NCBI GenBank assembly: GCA_963965975.1
Contig: OZ014418.1
Coordinates: 4,414,775-4,478,774, forward strand
DNA from: Xestospongia bergquistia
Taxonomy: Eukaryota; Porifera; Demospongiae; Haplosclerida; Petrosiidae
Reading direction: 5' to 3'
DNA: 64,000 nt
Every line of letters starts with the position of its first letter. Within the stretch, counting starts at the first letter, position 1. Positions 1-10,623 of the stretch are shown here, piece by piece. The position numbers and the translations under genes were made by a program. The notes below the pieces were generated by a model that had not been told where the DNA came from, searched no databases, and saw only the letters and a list, made by a program, of their open reading frames with translations.

Positions 1-1
1 T

Positions 2-412
2 TATTTACCTTTAAACCAAAGAATATTCAACTATCGCCTGTCTAGAGCTCGAAGAGTGATTGAAAATGCCTTTGGTATATTGGCTACCAAGTTTCGAGTC
101 TTTCGAAGGCCAATTGTTGCCAAGCCTGATAAAGTTACTAAAATAACACAGGCAGCATGTGCTCTGCACAACTATTTGAAAATATTGGAAGCACAGTGTC
201 CACCTTCAGCTCGATATTACTGTCCACCAGGATATGCCGATCAAGAGGACAGGCAAGGTAATATAATTCCAGGTGATTGGAGAAGTCAAGATGACAATGG
301 ATTGTCATCAATTCATCAGGTCGGCAGTAATCGATATTCAAGTTCAGCTAAACAGTTGCGTGACACACTTACAAACTACTTCAATTCTACTGCTGGTGCT
401 TTGGCATGGTAG
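2..412 (+). CDS. PIF/Harbinger transposase (HARBI1-like DDE nuclease), C-terminal part
   Basis: The reading frame is open from base 2 to the TAG at 410-412, about 136 residues, and continues upstream of the window. It contains the family's C-terminal signature, RRVIENAFGILATKFRVF followed by the ACALHNYL helix, which belongs to the DDE_Tnp_4 / HARBI1 nuclease domain and includes its last acidic residue (the E of VIENAFG). The family cuts and joins transposon ends in the nucleus and duplicates a 3-bp target. There is no stop or frameshift in the visible part. It converges with the MADF-BESS gene, with 81 bp between the stop codons. Confidence 0.88.
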   Translation, partial: YLPLNQRIFNYRLSRARRVIENAFGILATKFRVFRRPIVAKPDKVTKITQAACALHNYLKILEAQCPPSARYYCPPGYADQEDRQGNIIPGDWRSQDDNGLSSIHQVGSNRYSSSAKQLRDTLTNYFNSTAGALAW

Positions 413-493
413 CAAGCCCATGTTACATCTACTTAATATAATGATTGAATGATGAAATAATGAATAGTGACTTGTTATTAATAATACAGTAAA

Positions 494-1547
494 TTAGTCA
501 TCATTATCTGTGGGTGGATCAGGTGCACCATTTGGACAAAAACTATAGTAGGGTGGATTGATGCCTGAATATGGTATTCCTTGATAATGTGGTAATGCAT
601 GGCTGAAAGGAGGTGTTGCGGGTGTTGTAAATTCAAGCTCATACAACAGCTGATGTATTTTTATTTTGGCTTCAGCTTTTTGCTGTGGCTGTAGCCTTTT
701 TAGGTTCAGTGCAATGATTCTGCCAAAGGACAAATCATCATTGCTTTCAGATTGTGGTAACTTATTGCTCTCTTTTAGCTGGCGTAGGATTTCTTCTTCA
801 AAAGGGTCCATTTCAATTTTTCGTTTCTTCTTTGGTCTGTGTGGAGCAATGGGATGTGTCCTTGGTGATGACTTACCACTTTGTGTACTTGTCCTGTATA
901 GGAACATACATTAAAATGCAGGTGAAAAAATGTAGTATCAATATTGCCAACTAACTTTTCTACATTGATGCTTTTTTCAAGCTCTTCAACTACTGAATCT
1001 GCCCCATCAGTCACTGGATCCTCATACAGGGTGGGTGGTCCCGAAACACTTTGTGGTGGCGTGTCAGTGGTGGCACTATCGTCAGTTTTGTGGTCACTAA
1101 CACTCTCTATGCTGACACACAAGTTAGAAACAGTGCTATTGTAGTGAAATTTAGTTCACCATCAGGTACATCATAACTAGAGTTGCTTACTTTCTATGTC
1201 TAACAAAATCCTTCAGGAAATCCATCAAATGGTAGAATTGCCACTCTTTTGCCACCTCATCAGCCCCTGTACCTGTTGGCCGTTTAATTTTTTTGTGTTC
1301 CTTAGTGTACCTTTCTCTTAAGGCTTTCCAACGTTTAGAGGTCACATCAACTAGGAGCAAAGTAATATAATTATCAATGTTGGTTAAAAGTAAGCATAAT
1401 TTACTTACCAGTATAATTCAACTGTTTGGAAATTACTTTCCAAGCGTTTTCCTTTTTCCAAGTTACCTTGAAATCGTTTAATTTAGTTTTATAAAGACAA
1501 GGGTATTCTTTTACTGCACAGATAAGCTGTTCGTCAAATTCTGCCAT
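494..1547 (-). CDS. MADF-BESS DNA-binding protein of the Harbinger element
   Basis: Four exons on the minus strand: 1409-1547, 1191-1350, 956-1135 and 494-893. Phases join cleanly to give 292 aa. The N-terminus is a MADF (Myb/SANT-like) domain, residues about 6-97, with the pattern LICAVKEYPCLY, a WKKENAW helix and RWKALRERY. A basic KKKRK (181-185) is a likely nuclear signal. Residues about 212-247 (FGRIIALNLKRLQ) match a BESS protein-interaction motif. In Harbinger elements the accessory SANT/MADF-type protein binds transposon DNA and brings in the transposase; that role here is inferred. All splice sites are GT-AG and no disruption is visible. Confidence 0.82.
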
Positions 1548-1659
1548 TTAGGTGTCATACACATGTACTTTGTGCAATTTGATTGGTCAGACGTTTGCCG
1601 TTTCGTTATGGAATAGGAAAAACTTCTATTTCAACGTTACGTTAATTTTAGGAATTACG

Positions 1660-1728
1660 GCACGTTAACGAGTGTGAATGCAATACGTTGCATTACGTAG
1701 CGTTAATAATGTCAGTGTGAATCAGCCT
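1660..1728. repeat. Harbinger right terminal and subterminal inverted-repeat region
   Basis: The terminal sequence is followed by dense palindromic motifs. AATGCAA and TTGCATT (about 1678-1695) form a 7-bp hairpin around TACG, and several GTTAACG/ACGTTA motifs lie just inside. Such subterminal repeats are typical binding sites for the transposase or its SANT/MADF partner. The terminal inverted repeat itself cannot be confirmed because the other end is missing. Confidence 0.6.
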
Positions 1729-3306
1729 TAACTGCCCATATTTATTCTCTAGTTGCAACATGTTCTAGTTGAGTGCTGGGAATGATGACAGGTGTATCAT
1801 AATACTTATACTATGTTATAAGTACGATCACTTTTGTCACTTTATGATCTAATCTACATTAACTTATGACTACTGTAAGTTGACTTATTAAATAGTACAA
1901 TTTTTCTACTGAATGAACTATTTAATAGGATGGATAGGTTTAATGATCACTGGTAGTGATGATCTGATGTACCAGATGACAAATGTCAAGTATTACTATT
2001 GTTTTCCATGTGGATAAAGAGCTGTAAATCTACCAATTCATCTTATCCTTTGAGTTAATCTCTTTAGCCAAAGAATTGTTTTAAAGCTTTCGTTATTATC
2101 CAGAAAGATCAGAATTACTTTATTACTGGCATCTAAAAATTTACTACAGTATTTTTACTGGTATCTAGAAGTTTTCTTCAGTATTTTTTACTGGCATCTA
2201 AAAATTTTATTTCAGTATGGCATCTAGAAGTTTTCTGTGTCCTGTTCATTGGCATCAAAGCTTTTGGTAAGTTTTTATTCATGGTTTGTATCAGCTTGGA
2301 GGGCGTGGAAGTTAGTGTTTATTGTACACTAGAATTACAAGTAATAATTATTATTGGTGCTCTGTTGTAATAACTACTTTTCATTTTATACTTGTTCTGT
2401 AGTGTAATGATATAATGTTCTAATGGTTGTGTGTTGTATAGTAAGATTAATGTTAGAACAAAACAAATTTTGTTACATTTAGTAGGTCTATCAATAAACT
2501 AACAAGAGATGATCTGATAACAATTGTTAATATACCTACTGTAAGTTGAATTATTAAATAGTACAATGTCTACTAAATGAACCTCATTGTTCTATAATAG
2601 GATAGAAAGGTTAATGTCACTGGTGATGATGATTTTATGTACATTAACTGATGACTAATGTAAGTTATCTGTTATAATAATATGGACATTTCTTTACTAA
2701 ACATGTATTTTTATAATTTTTAGATGGACTTAGTCTATTGTATAGGTGTATCATTAACTCTATGCGTGAGTAGACTGGACTGGAGGTGATGTTCTCTAAT
2801 AATCACTCTATGTAAGATTGATCTATATATACCTTTTGTTAAACTTGATTGAGACAATGATTGAGATGGTGGTGATGGTGATGGTGATGATTGAGATGGT
2901 GATGGAGATAATGGTTGTATATTAATAGTTACACTATACATATAGTATAACTATAAACTGTTTTGGTCTCCTTTAATTGGTTTATCTACTACTAACACTG
3001 TGTGGACATCAATAATTGTTCATGGGCCTGGAAAAATATTCAACATTGCTGGTTGTGGCTCTTATCTTGGTTCTTGAGGTTGACAGTCTTTGTGTGTTGA
3101 GTATGGTCAGGGATCAGTTTGTGGGTTGTGTATATGGACATCATAATGTGATTATATGTGGTTGATGAGTCTGGGCTATCAATACTTTCTAATATTGTAT
3201 CCTCTTCCTTGTCTTGTGGTACCTCACATCTTGTTCATCTTTGTCTTTTGTGTATCTATATATAAACTATCCCTGTATAACCTTCTAGGTGTTATTGATG
3301 TATAAC

Positions 3307-3567
3307 GGTGACCCTTTCTCTTGATATTAGACCTGACGTCAGACCCTTCCATATTTATTTCAATCCCTTTGTGTGTGTCTGTTACTGTATAATGGTGACC
3401 CTTTCTCTTGATATTAAACCTGATGTCAGACCCTTCCATATTTATTTTAATCCCTTTGTGTGTGTCTGTTACTGTATAATGGTGACCCTTTCTCTTGATA
3501 TTAAACCTGATGTCAGACCCTTCCATATTTATTTTAATCCCTTTGTGTGTGTCTGTTACTGTGTCAT
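3307..3567. repeat. 87-bp minisatellite inside L units
   Basis: Three copies start at 3307, 3394 and 3481, beginning GGTGACCCTTTCTCTTGATA. Equivalent blocks sit in the other L units: 11896-12069 (2 copies), 16538-16798 (3), 21467-21727 (3) and 25427-25774 (4). The period is 29 codons, so frames stay open on both strands in every copy. That is arithmetic and not evidence of coding. Copy number varies between otherwise similar L units. Confidence 0.93.
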
Positions 3568-3840
3568 AATGTTCTATAACTTATGTCTGCCATATTAACT
3601 TCCTTTGTGTTGTGTAATCCTTAATTATTTAACCCCTTGTATGCGTCATATAATCCTGAATAATTTAACCCCTTCTGTTTCATAATTGTCAACCATTGAG
3701 TGTGTTGCATATTTACCGCTTATGTGTGCTGTATAAGCCTGAATTATTTAACTCCCTTTGTAATTTTTTGTAAATTAATGCTGACATCTCATTGTCATTG
3801 TATTACTGGTATCTGGCTTGGTTTTGAAGGTTAGGTTTGT

Positions 3841-4326
3841 GGTGGTCTGGAAGGGTTACATTTTATTAACTGGTGTTTGTGAAGTCTAGGCTCTTGTTCT
3901 CTTTATCCCTAATAAGTGACAGGTGGTCTGGAAGGGTTACATTTTATTAGCTTCTGTTTGTGAAGTCTAGGCTCTTGTTCTCTTTATCCCTAATAAGTGA
4001 CAGGTGGTCTGGAAGGGTTACATTTTATTAGCTGGTGTTTGTGAAGTCTAGGCTCTTGTTCTCTTTATCCCTAATAAGTGACAGGTGGTCTAGAAGGGTT
4101 ACATTTTATTAGCTGGTGTTTGTGAAGTCTAGGCTCTTGTTCTCTTTATCCCTAATAAGTGACAGGTGGTCTGGAAGGGTTACAGTTTATTAGCTGGTGT
4201 TTGTGAAGTCTAGGCTCTTGTTCTCTTTATCCCTAATAAGTGACAGGTGGTCTAGAAGGGTTACATTTTATTAACTGGTGTTTGTGAAGTCTAAGCTCTT
4301 CTTCTCTTTATCCCTAATAAGTGACA
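3841..4326. repeat. 81-bp minisatellite inside L units
   Basis: Six copies begin GGTGGTCTGGAAGGGTTACA, at 3841, 3922, 4003, 4084, 4165 and 4246. Equivalent blocks are 12494-12817 (4 copies), 17223-17465 (3), 22152-22394 (3) and 26199-26441 (3). Each copy ends with TTATCCCTAATAAGTGACA. S units have a related single TTATCCCTAACAACTAAG segment at the matching place, so the block probably arose by expansion of S-unit sequence. Confidence 0.92.
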
Positions 4327-4782
4327 TGGACTGTTGTACACTAGAATTATTAAGTAATTTAATATACAACAGACTCTTGTCAATTTATAATAATTGTTAT
4401 TGCTCTGTTATAATAAGTATTTTTCATTTTATAGTAGGACTGTTTTCTACTGGAGGTGATCATCAACTAATTGAGAGTTATAAACTCAACAATTTAAATG
4501 ATACCTTCTTTTAGGATAGAGTAGAATAGGTCTGTTACTGACTGGTCTATTGGAGATGATTGTCCTACTTCTAGTAAGATAATAGAAACACTTATATTAA
4601 ATAAATGTTTTTACTGTTTGTTCTCTCCTATTATAATAGTAATTTATTCTACATCAACATGTGATGATCTGGATCTAGTATAGTCCAATGATATAGTATA
4701 TATGACTAGACTGGTGATGATGTAGTGAAGTTCTCTAATAACTACTCTATGTAAGATTGATTTTTTATATATCATTAATTCT

Positions 4783-7700
4783 AACTGCCCATTTTTATTC
4801 TCTAGTTGTTTTTATTCTCTAGTTGCAACATGTTCTAGTTGAGTGCTGGGAATGATGACAGGTGTATCATAATACTTATACTATGTTATAAGTATGATAC
4901 TACTGACCCTTTTGTCTCTCTAATATATTTATGATCTAATCTACATTAACTTATGACTACTGTAAGTTGACTTATTAAGTAGTACAATTTTCTACTAAAG
5001 AATTTGTTTTAAGCTTTCGTTATTATCCAGAAAGATCAGAATTACTTTATTACTTGCATCTAAAAATTTACTTCAGTTTTTTTACTAGCATCTAAAAATT
5101 TACTACAGTATGTTTTACTGGCATCTAGAAATTTACTTCAGTATTATTTACTGGCATCTAAAAATTTACTTCAGTATGGCATCTAGAATTTTTCGTGTCC
5201 TGTTCATTGGCATCAGGACTTTTGGGAAGTTTTCATTCATGGTTTGTATCAGCCTGGAGGGTTTGAACATTAGGTTTTATAGCAGATGTCTATGTTCTTT
5301 TTATCCCTAACAACTAAGTAATTTTAATATACAACAGATTCTTGTCAATTTATAATAATTGTTATTGCTCTGTTATAATAAGTATTTTTCATTTTATAGT
5401 AGGACTGTTTTCTACTGGAGATGATCATCAACTAATTGAGAGTTGAGAGTTATAAACTCAACAATTTAAACGATACCTTCTTTTAGGATAAGAGTAGAAT
5501 TGGTCTGTTTACTGACTGGTCTATTGGAGATGATTGTCCTATTTGTAGTAAGTTAATAGAAACACTTATATTAAATAAATGTTTTTACTGTTTGTTCTCT
5601 CCTATTATAATAGTAATTTATTCTACATCAACATGTGATGATCTGGATCTAGTATAGTCCAATGATATAGTATATATGACTAGACTGGTGATGATGTAGT
5701 GAAGTTCTCTAATAACTACTCTATGTAAGATTGATTTTTTATATATCATTAATTCTAACTGCCCATTTTTATTCTCTAGTTGTTTTTATTCTCTAGTTGC
5801 AACATGTTCTAGTTGAGTGCTGGGAATGATGACAGGTGTATCATAATACTTATACTATGTTATAAGTATGATACTACTGACCCTTTTGTCACTCTAATAT
5901 ATTTATGATCTAATCTACATTAACTTATGACTACTGTAAGTTGACTTATTAAGTAGTACAATTTTCTACTAAAGAATTTGTTTTAAGCTTTCGTTATTAT
6001 CCAGAAAGATCAGAATTACTTTATTACTTGCATCTAAAAATTTACTTCAGTTTTTTTACTAGCATCTAAAAATTTACTACAGTATGTTTTACTGGCATCT
6101 AGAAATTTACTTCAGTATTATTTACTGGCATCTAAAAATTTACTTCAGTATGGCATCTAGAATTTTTCGTGTCCTGTTCATTGGCATCAGGGCTTTTCGT
6201 AAGTTTTCATTCATGGTTTGTATCAGCCTGGAGGGTTTGAACATTAGGTTTTATAGCAGATGTCTATGAAATATAAACTCTTCTCTTTATCCCTAACAAC
6301 TAAGTAATTTTTATATACAACAGACTCTTGTCAATTTATAATAATTGTTATTCCTCTGTTATAATAAGTATTTTTCATTTTATAGTAGGACTGTTTTCTA
6401 CTGGAGATGATCATCAACTAATTGAGAGTTATAAACTCAACAATTTAAATGATGCCTTCTTTTAGGATAGAGTAGAATAGGTCTGTTACTGACTGGTCTA
6501 TTGGAGATGATTGTCCTACTACTAGTAAGTTAATAGAAACACTTATATTAAATAAATGTTTTTACTGTTTGTTCTCTCCTATTATAATAGTAATTTATTC
6601 TACATCAACATGTGATGATCTGGATCTAGTATAGTCCTATGATATAGTATATATGACTAGACTGGTGATGATGTAGTGAAGTTCTCTAACAATTACTCTA
6701 TGTAAGATTGATTTTTTATATATCATTAATTCTAACTGCCCATTTTTATTCTCTAGTTGCAACATGTTCTAGTTGAGTGCTGGGAATGATGACAGGTGTA
6801 TCATAATACTTATACTATGTTATAAGTACGATACTACTGACCCTTTTGTCTCTCTAATATATTTATTATCTAACCTACATTAACTTATGACTACTGTAAG
6901 TTGACTTATTAGGTAGTACAATTTTCTACTAAAGAATTTGTGTTAAGCTTTCGTTATTATCCAGAAAGATCAGAATTACTTTATTACTAGTATCTAAAAA
7001 TTTACTTCAGTTTTTTTACTAGCATCTATAAAATTTACTCAAGTATTTTTTACTGGCATCTAAAAATTTACTTCAGTATGGCATCTAGAATTTTTCGTGT
7101 CCTGTTCATTGGCATCAGGACTTTTGGTAAGTTTTCATTCATGGTTTGTATCAGCCTTGAGGGTTTGAACATTAGGTTTTATAGCAGATGTCTATGAAAT
7201 ATAAACTCTTCTTTTTATCCCTAACAACTAAGTAATTTTAATATACAACAGATTCTTGTCAATTTATAATAATTGTTATTGCTCTGTTATAATACGTATT
7301 TTTCATTTTATAGTAGGACTGTTTTCTACTGGAGATGATCATCAACTAATTGAGAGTTATAAACTCAACAATTTAAATGATACCTTCTTTTAGGATAGAG
7401 TAGAATAGGTCTGTTACTGACTGGTCTATTGGAGATGATTGTCCTACTTCTAGTAAGATAATAGAAACACTTATATTAAATAAATGATTTTACTGTTTGT
7501 TCTCTCCTATTATAATAGTAATTTATTCTACATCAACATGTGATGATCTAGATCTAGTATAGTCCTATGATATAGTATATATGACTAGACTGGTGATGAT
7601 GTAGTGAAGTTCTCTAACAATTACTCTATGTAAGATTGATTTTTTATATATCATTAATTCTAACTGCCCATATTTATTCTCTAGTTGCAACATGTTCTAG

Positions 7701-9549
7701 TTGAGTGCTGGGAATGATGACAGGTGTATCATAATACTTATACTATGTTATAAGTATGATACTACTGACCCTTTTGTCTCTCTAATATATTTATTATCTA
7801 ACCTACATTAACTTATGACTACTGTAAGTTGACTTATTAGGTAGTACAATTTTCTACTAAAGAATTTGTGTTAAGCTTTCGTTATTATCCAGAAAGATCA
7901 GAATTACTTTATTACTAGTATCTAAAAATTTACTTCAGTTTTTTTACTAGCATCTATAAAATTTACTAAAGTATTTTTTACTGGCATCTAAAAATTTACT
8001 TCAGTATGGCATCTAGAATTTTTCGTGTCCTGTTCATTGGCATCAGGACTTTTGGTAAGTTTTCATTCATGGTTTGTATCACCCTGGAGGGTTTGAACAT
8101 TAGGTTTTATAGCAGATGTCTATGAAATATAAACTCTTCTTTTTATCCCTAACAACTAAGTAATTTTAATATACAACAGATTCTTGTCAATTTATAATAA
8201 TTGTTATTGCTCTGTTATAATACGTATTTTTCATTTTATAGTAGGACTGTTTTCTACTGGAGGTGATCATCAACTAATTGAGAGTTATAAACTCAACAAT
8301 TTAAATGATACCTTCTTTTAGGATAGAGTAGAATAGGTCTGTTACTGACTGGTCTATTGGAGATGATTGTCCTACTTCTAGTAAGATAATAGAAACACTT
8401 ATATTAAATAAATGATTTTACTGTTTGTTCTCTCCTATTATAATAGTAATTTATTGTACATCAACATGTGATGATCTGGATCTAGTATAGTCCAATGATA
8501 TAGTATATATGACTAGACTGGTGATGATGTAGTGAAGTTCTCTAATAACTACTCTATGTAAGATTGATTTTTTATATATCATTAATTCTAACTGCCCATT
8601 TTTATTCTCTAGTTGCAACATGTTCTAGTTGAGTGCTGGGAATGATGACAGGTGTATCATAATACTTATACTATGTTATAATTATGATACTACTGACCCT
8701 TTTGTCACTCTAATATATTTATGATCTAATCTACATTAACTTATGACTACTGTAAGTTGACTTATTAGGTAGTACAATTTTCTACTAAAGAATTTGTTTT
8801 AAGCTTTCGTTATTATCCAGAAAGATCAGAATTACTTTATTACTAGCATCTAAAAATTTACTTCAGTTTTTTTACTAGCATCTAAAAATTTACTACAGTA
8901 TGTTTTACTGGCATCTAGAAATTTACTTCAGTATTATTTACTGGCATCTAAAAATTTACTTCAGTATGGCATCTAGAATTTTTCGTGTCCTGTTCATTGG
9001 CATCAGGGCTTTTCGTAAGTTTTCATTCATGGTTTGTATCAGCCTGGAGGGTTTGAACATTAGGTTTTATAGCAGATGCTTATGAAATATAAACTCTTCT
9101 CTTTATCCCTAACAACTAAGTAATTTTTATATACAACAGACTCTTGTCAATTTATAATAATTGTTATTGCTCTGTTATAATAAGTATTTTTCATTTTATA
9201 GTAGGACTGTTTTCTACTGGAGATGATCATCAACTAATTGAGAGTTATAAACTCAACAATTTAAATGATGCCTTCTTTTAGGATAGAGTAGAATAGGTCT
9301 GTTACTGACTGGTCTATTGGAGATGATTGTCCTACTACTAGTAAGTTAATAGAAACACTTATATTAAATAAATGTTTTTACTGTTTGTTCTCTCCTATTA
9401 TAATAGTAATTTATTCTACATCAACATGTGATGATCTGGATCTAGTATAGTCCTATGATATAGTATATATGACTAGACTGGTGATGATGTAGTGAAGTTC
9501 TCTAATAACTACTCTATGTAAGATTGATTTTTTATATATCATTAATTCT
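4783..9549. repeat. Run of five S units
   Basis: Five tandem short units start at 4783, 5757, 6734, 7662 and 8590 (974, 977, 928, 928 and 960 bp). Each holds a near-palindrome around position 85 (4864-4900 in the first), a 4-5 copy subrepeat of about 30-36 bp containing GGCATCTAAAAATTTACTTC (about 5040-5190 in the first), and a shared tail from CAACAGACTCTTGTC to CATTAATTC. The two longest units carry a duplicated TTTTTATTCTCTAG tract near their start. Confidence 0.92.
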
Positions 9550-10623
9550 AACTGCCCATATTTATTCTCTAGTTGCAACATGTTCTAGTTGAGTGCTGGG
9601 AATGATGACAGGTGTATCATAATACTTATACTATGTTATAAGTACGATCACTTTTGTCACTTTATGATCTAATCTACATTAACTTATGACTACTGTAAGT
9701 TGACTTATTAAATAGTACAATTTTTCTACTGAATGAACTATTTAATAGGATGGATAGGTTTAATGATCACTGGTAGTGATGATCTGATGTACCAGATGAC
9801 AAATGTCAAGTATTACTATTGTTTTCCATGTGGATAAAGAGCTGTAAATCTACTAATTCATCTTATCCTTTGAGTTAATCTCTTTAGCCAAAGAATTTTT
9901 TTAAAGCTTTCGTTATTATCCAGAAAGATCAGAATTACTTTATTACTGGCATCTAAAAATTTACTACAGTATTTTTACTGGCATCTAGAATTTTACTTCA
10001 GTATTTTTTACTGGCATCTAAAAATTTTCTTCAGTATGGCATCTAGAATTTTTCTGTGTCCTGTTCATTGGCATCAGGACTTTTGGGAAGTTTTCATTCA
10101 TGGTTTGTATCACCCTGGAGGGTTTGAAGGTTAGGTTTTATAGCAGATGTCTATGAAATATAAACTCTTCTCTTTATCCCTAACAACTAAGTAATTTTAA
10201 TATACAACAGATTCTTGTCAATTTATAATAATTGTTATTGCTCTGTTATAATAAGTATTTTTCATTTTATAGTAGGACTGTTTTCTACTGGAGATGATCA
10301 TCAACTAATTGAGAGTTATAAACTCAACAATTTAAATGATACCTTCTTTTAGGATAAGAGTAGAATTGGTCTGTTTACTGACTGGTCTATTGGAGATGAT
10401 TGTCCTATTTGTAGTAAGTTAATAGAAACACTTATATTAAATAAATGTTTTTACTGTTTGTTCTCTCCTATTATAATAGTAATTTTATTCTACATCAACA
10501 TGTGATGATCTGGATCTAGTATAGTCCTATGATATAGTATATATGACTAGACTGGTGATGATGTAGTGAAGTTCTCTAATAACTACTCTATGTAAGATTG
10601 ATTTTTTATATACCATTAATTCT
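9550..10623. repeat. I unit 1 (hybrid of L head and S tail)
   Basis: 1074 bp. The first half has the L-type variants (GATCACTTTTGTCACTTTATG and the segment with TTTAATAGGATGGATAGG). After the subrepeats it switches to S-type sequence (TTTTATAGCAGATGTCTATG and onward). The second I unit, 14252-15324, has the same structure and nearly the same length. Confidence 0.88.

Larger units (their letters stand above)
1..1728. mobile_element. PIF/Harbinger DNA transposon, right-hand part
   Basis: The element carries two convergent genes: a DDE transposase ending at 412 (+) and a MADF-BESS gene ending at 494 (-). A two-gene layout is characteristic of PIF/Harbinger elements. The right end, read inward, starts AGGCTGATTCACACTGACAT at 1728. 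Outside it lies TAA (1729-1731), the 3-bp target size expected for this superfamily. Intact satellite copies have TCTAACTGCCC at the same place (for example 4781-4790), so the insertion point is defined. The left end lies outside the window. Both readable genes are open, so the element may be young. Confidence 0.9.
1730..4782. repeat. L unit 1 of the satellite
   Basis: 3053 bp. The head is shared with I units (GATCACTTTTGTCACTTTATG and TTTAATAGGATGGATAGG). An L-specific core of about 2.1 kb follows: a GATGGT-rich stretch (about 2863-2915), the 87-bp minisatellite (3307-3567) and the 81-bp minisatellite (3841-4326). The tail is shared with S units. Its left edge is the Harbinger target site. 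Compared with L4 and L5 it lacks about 60-70 bp near 2845. Confidence 0.9.

Noticed and set aside
3224..3598. Open frames on both strands across the 87-bp repeats as a repeat protein
   Set aside because: A period of 29 codons without a stop stays open in every copy on both strands. Copy number changes freely.
4278..4514. 78-codon open frame repeated with the same translation in all five L units as a conserved protein
   Set aside because: The whole unit is homogenised, non-coding parts included, so identity is not evidence of selection. It has no upstream gene structure and no family signature.
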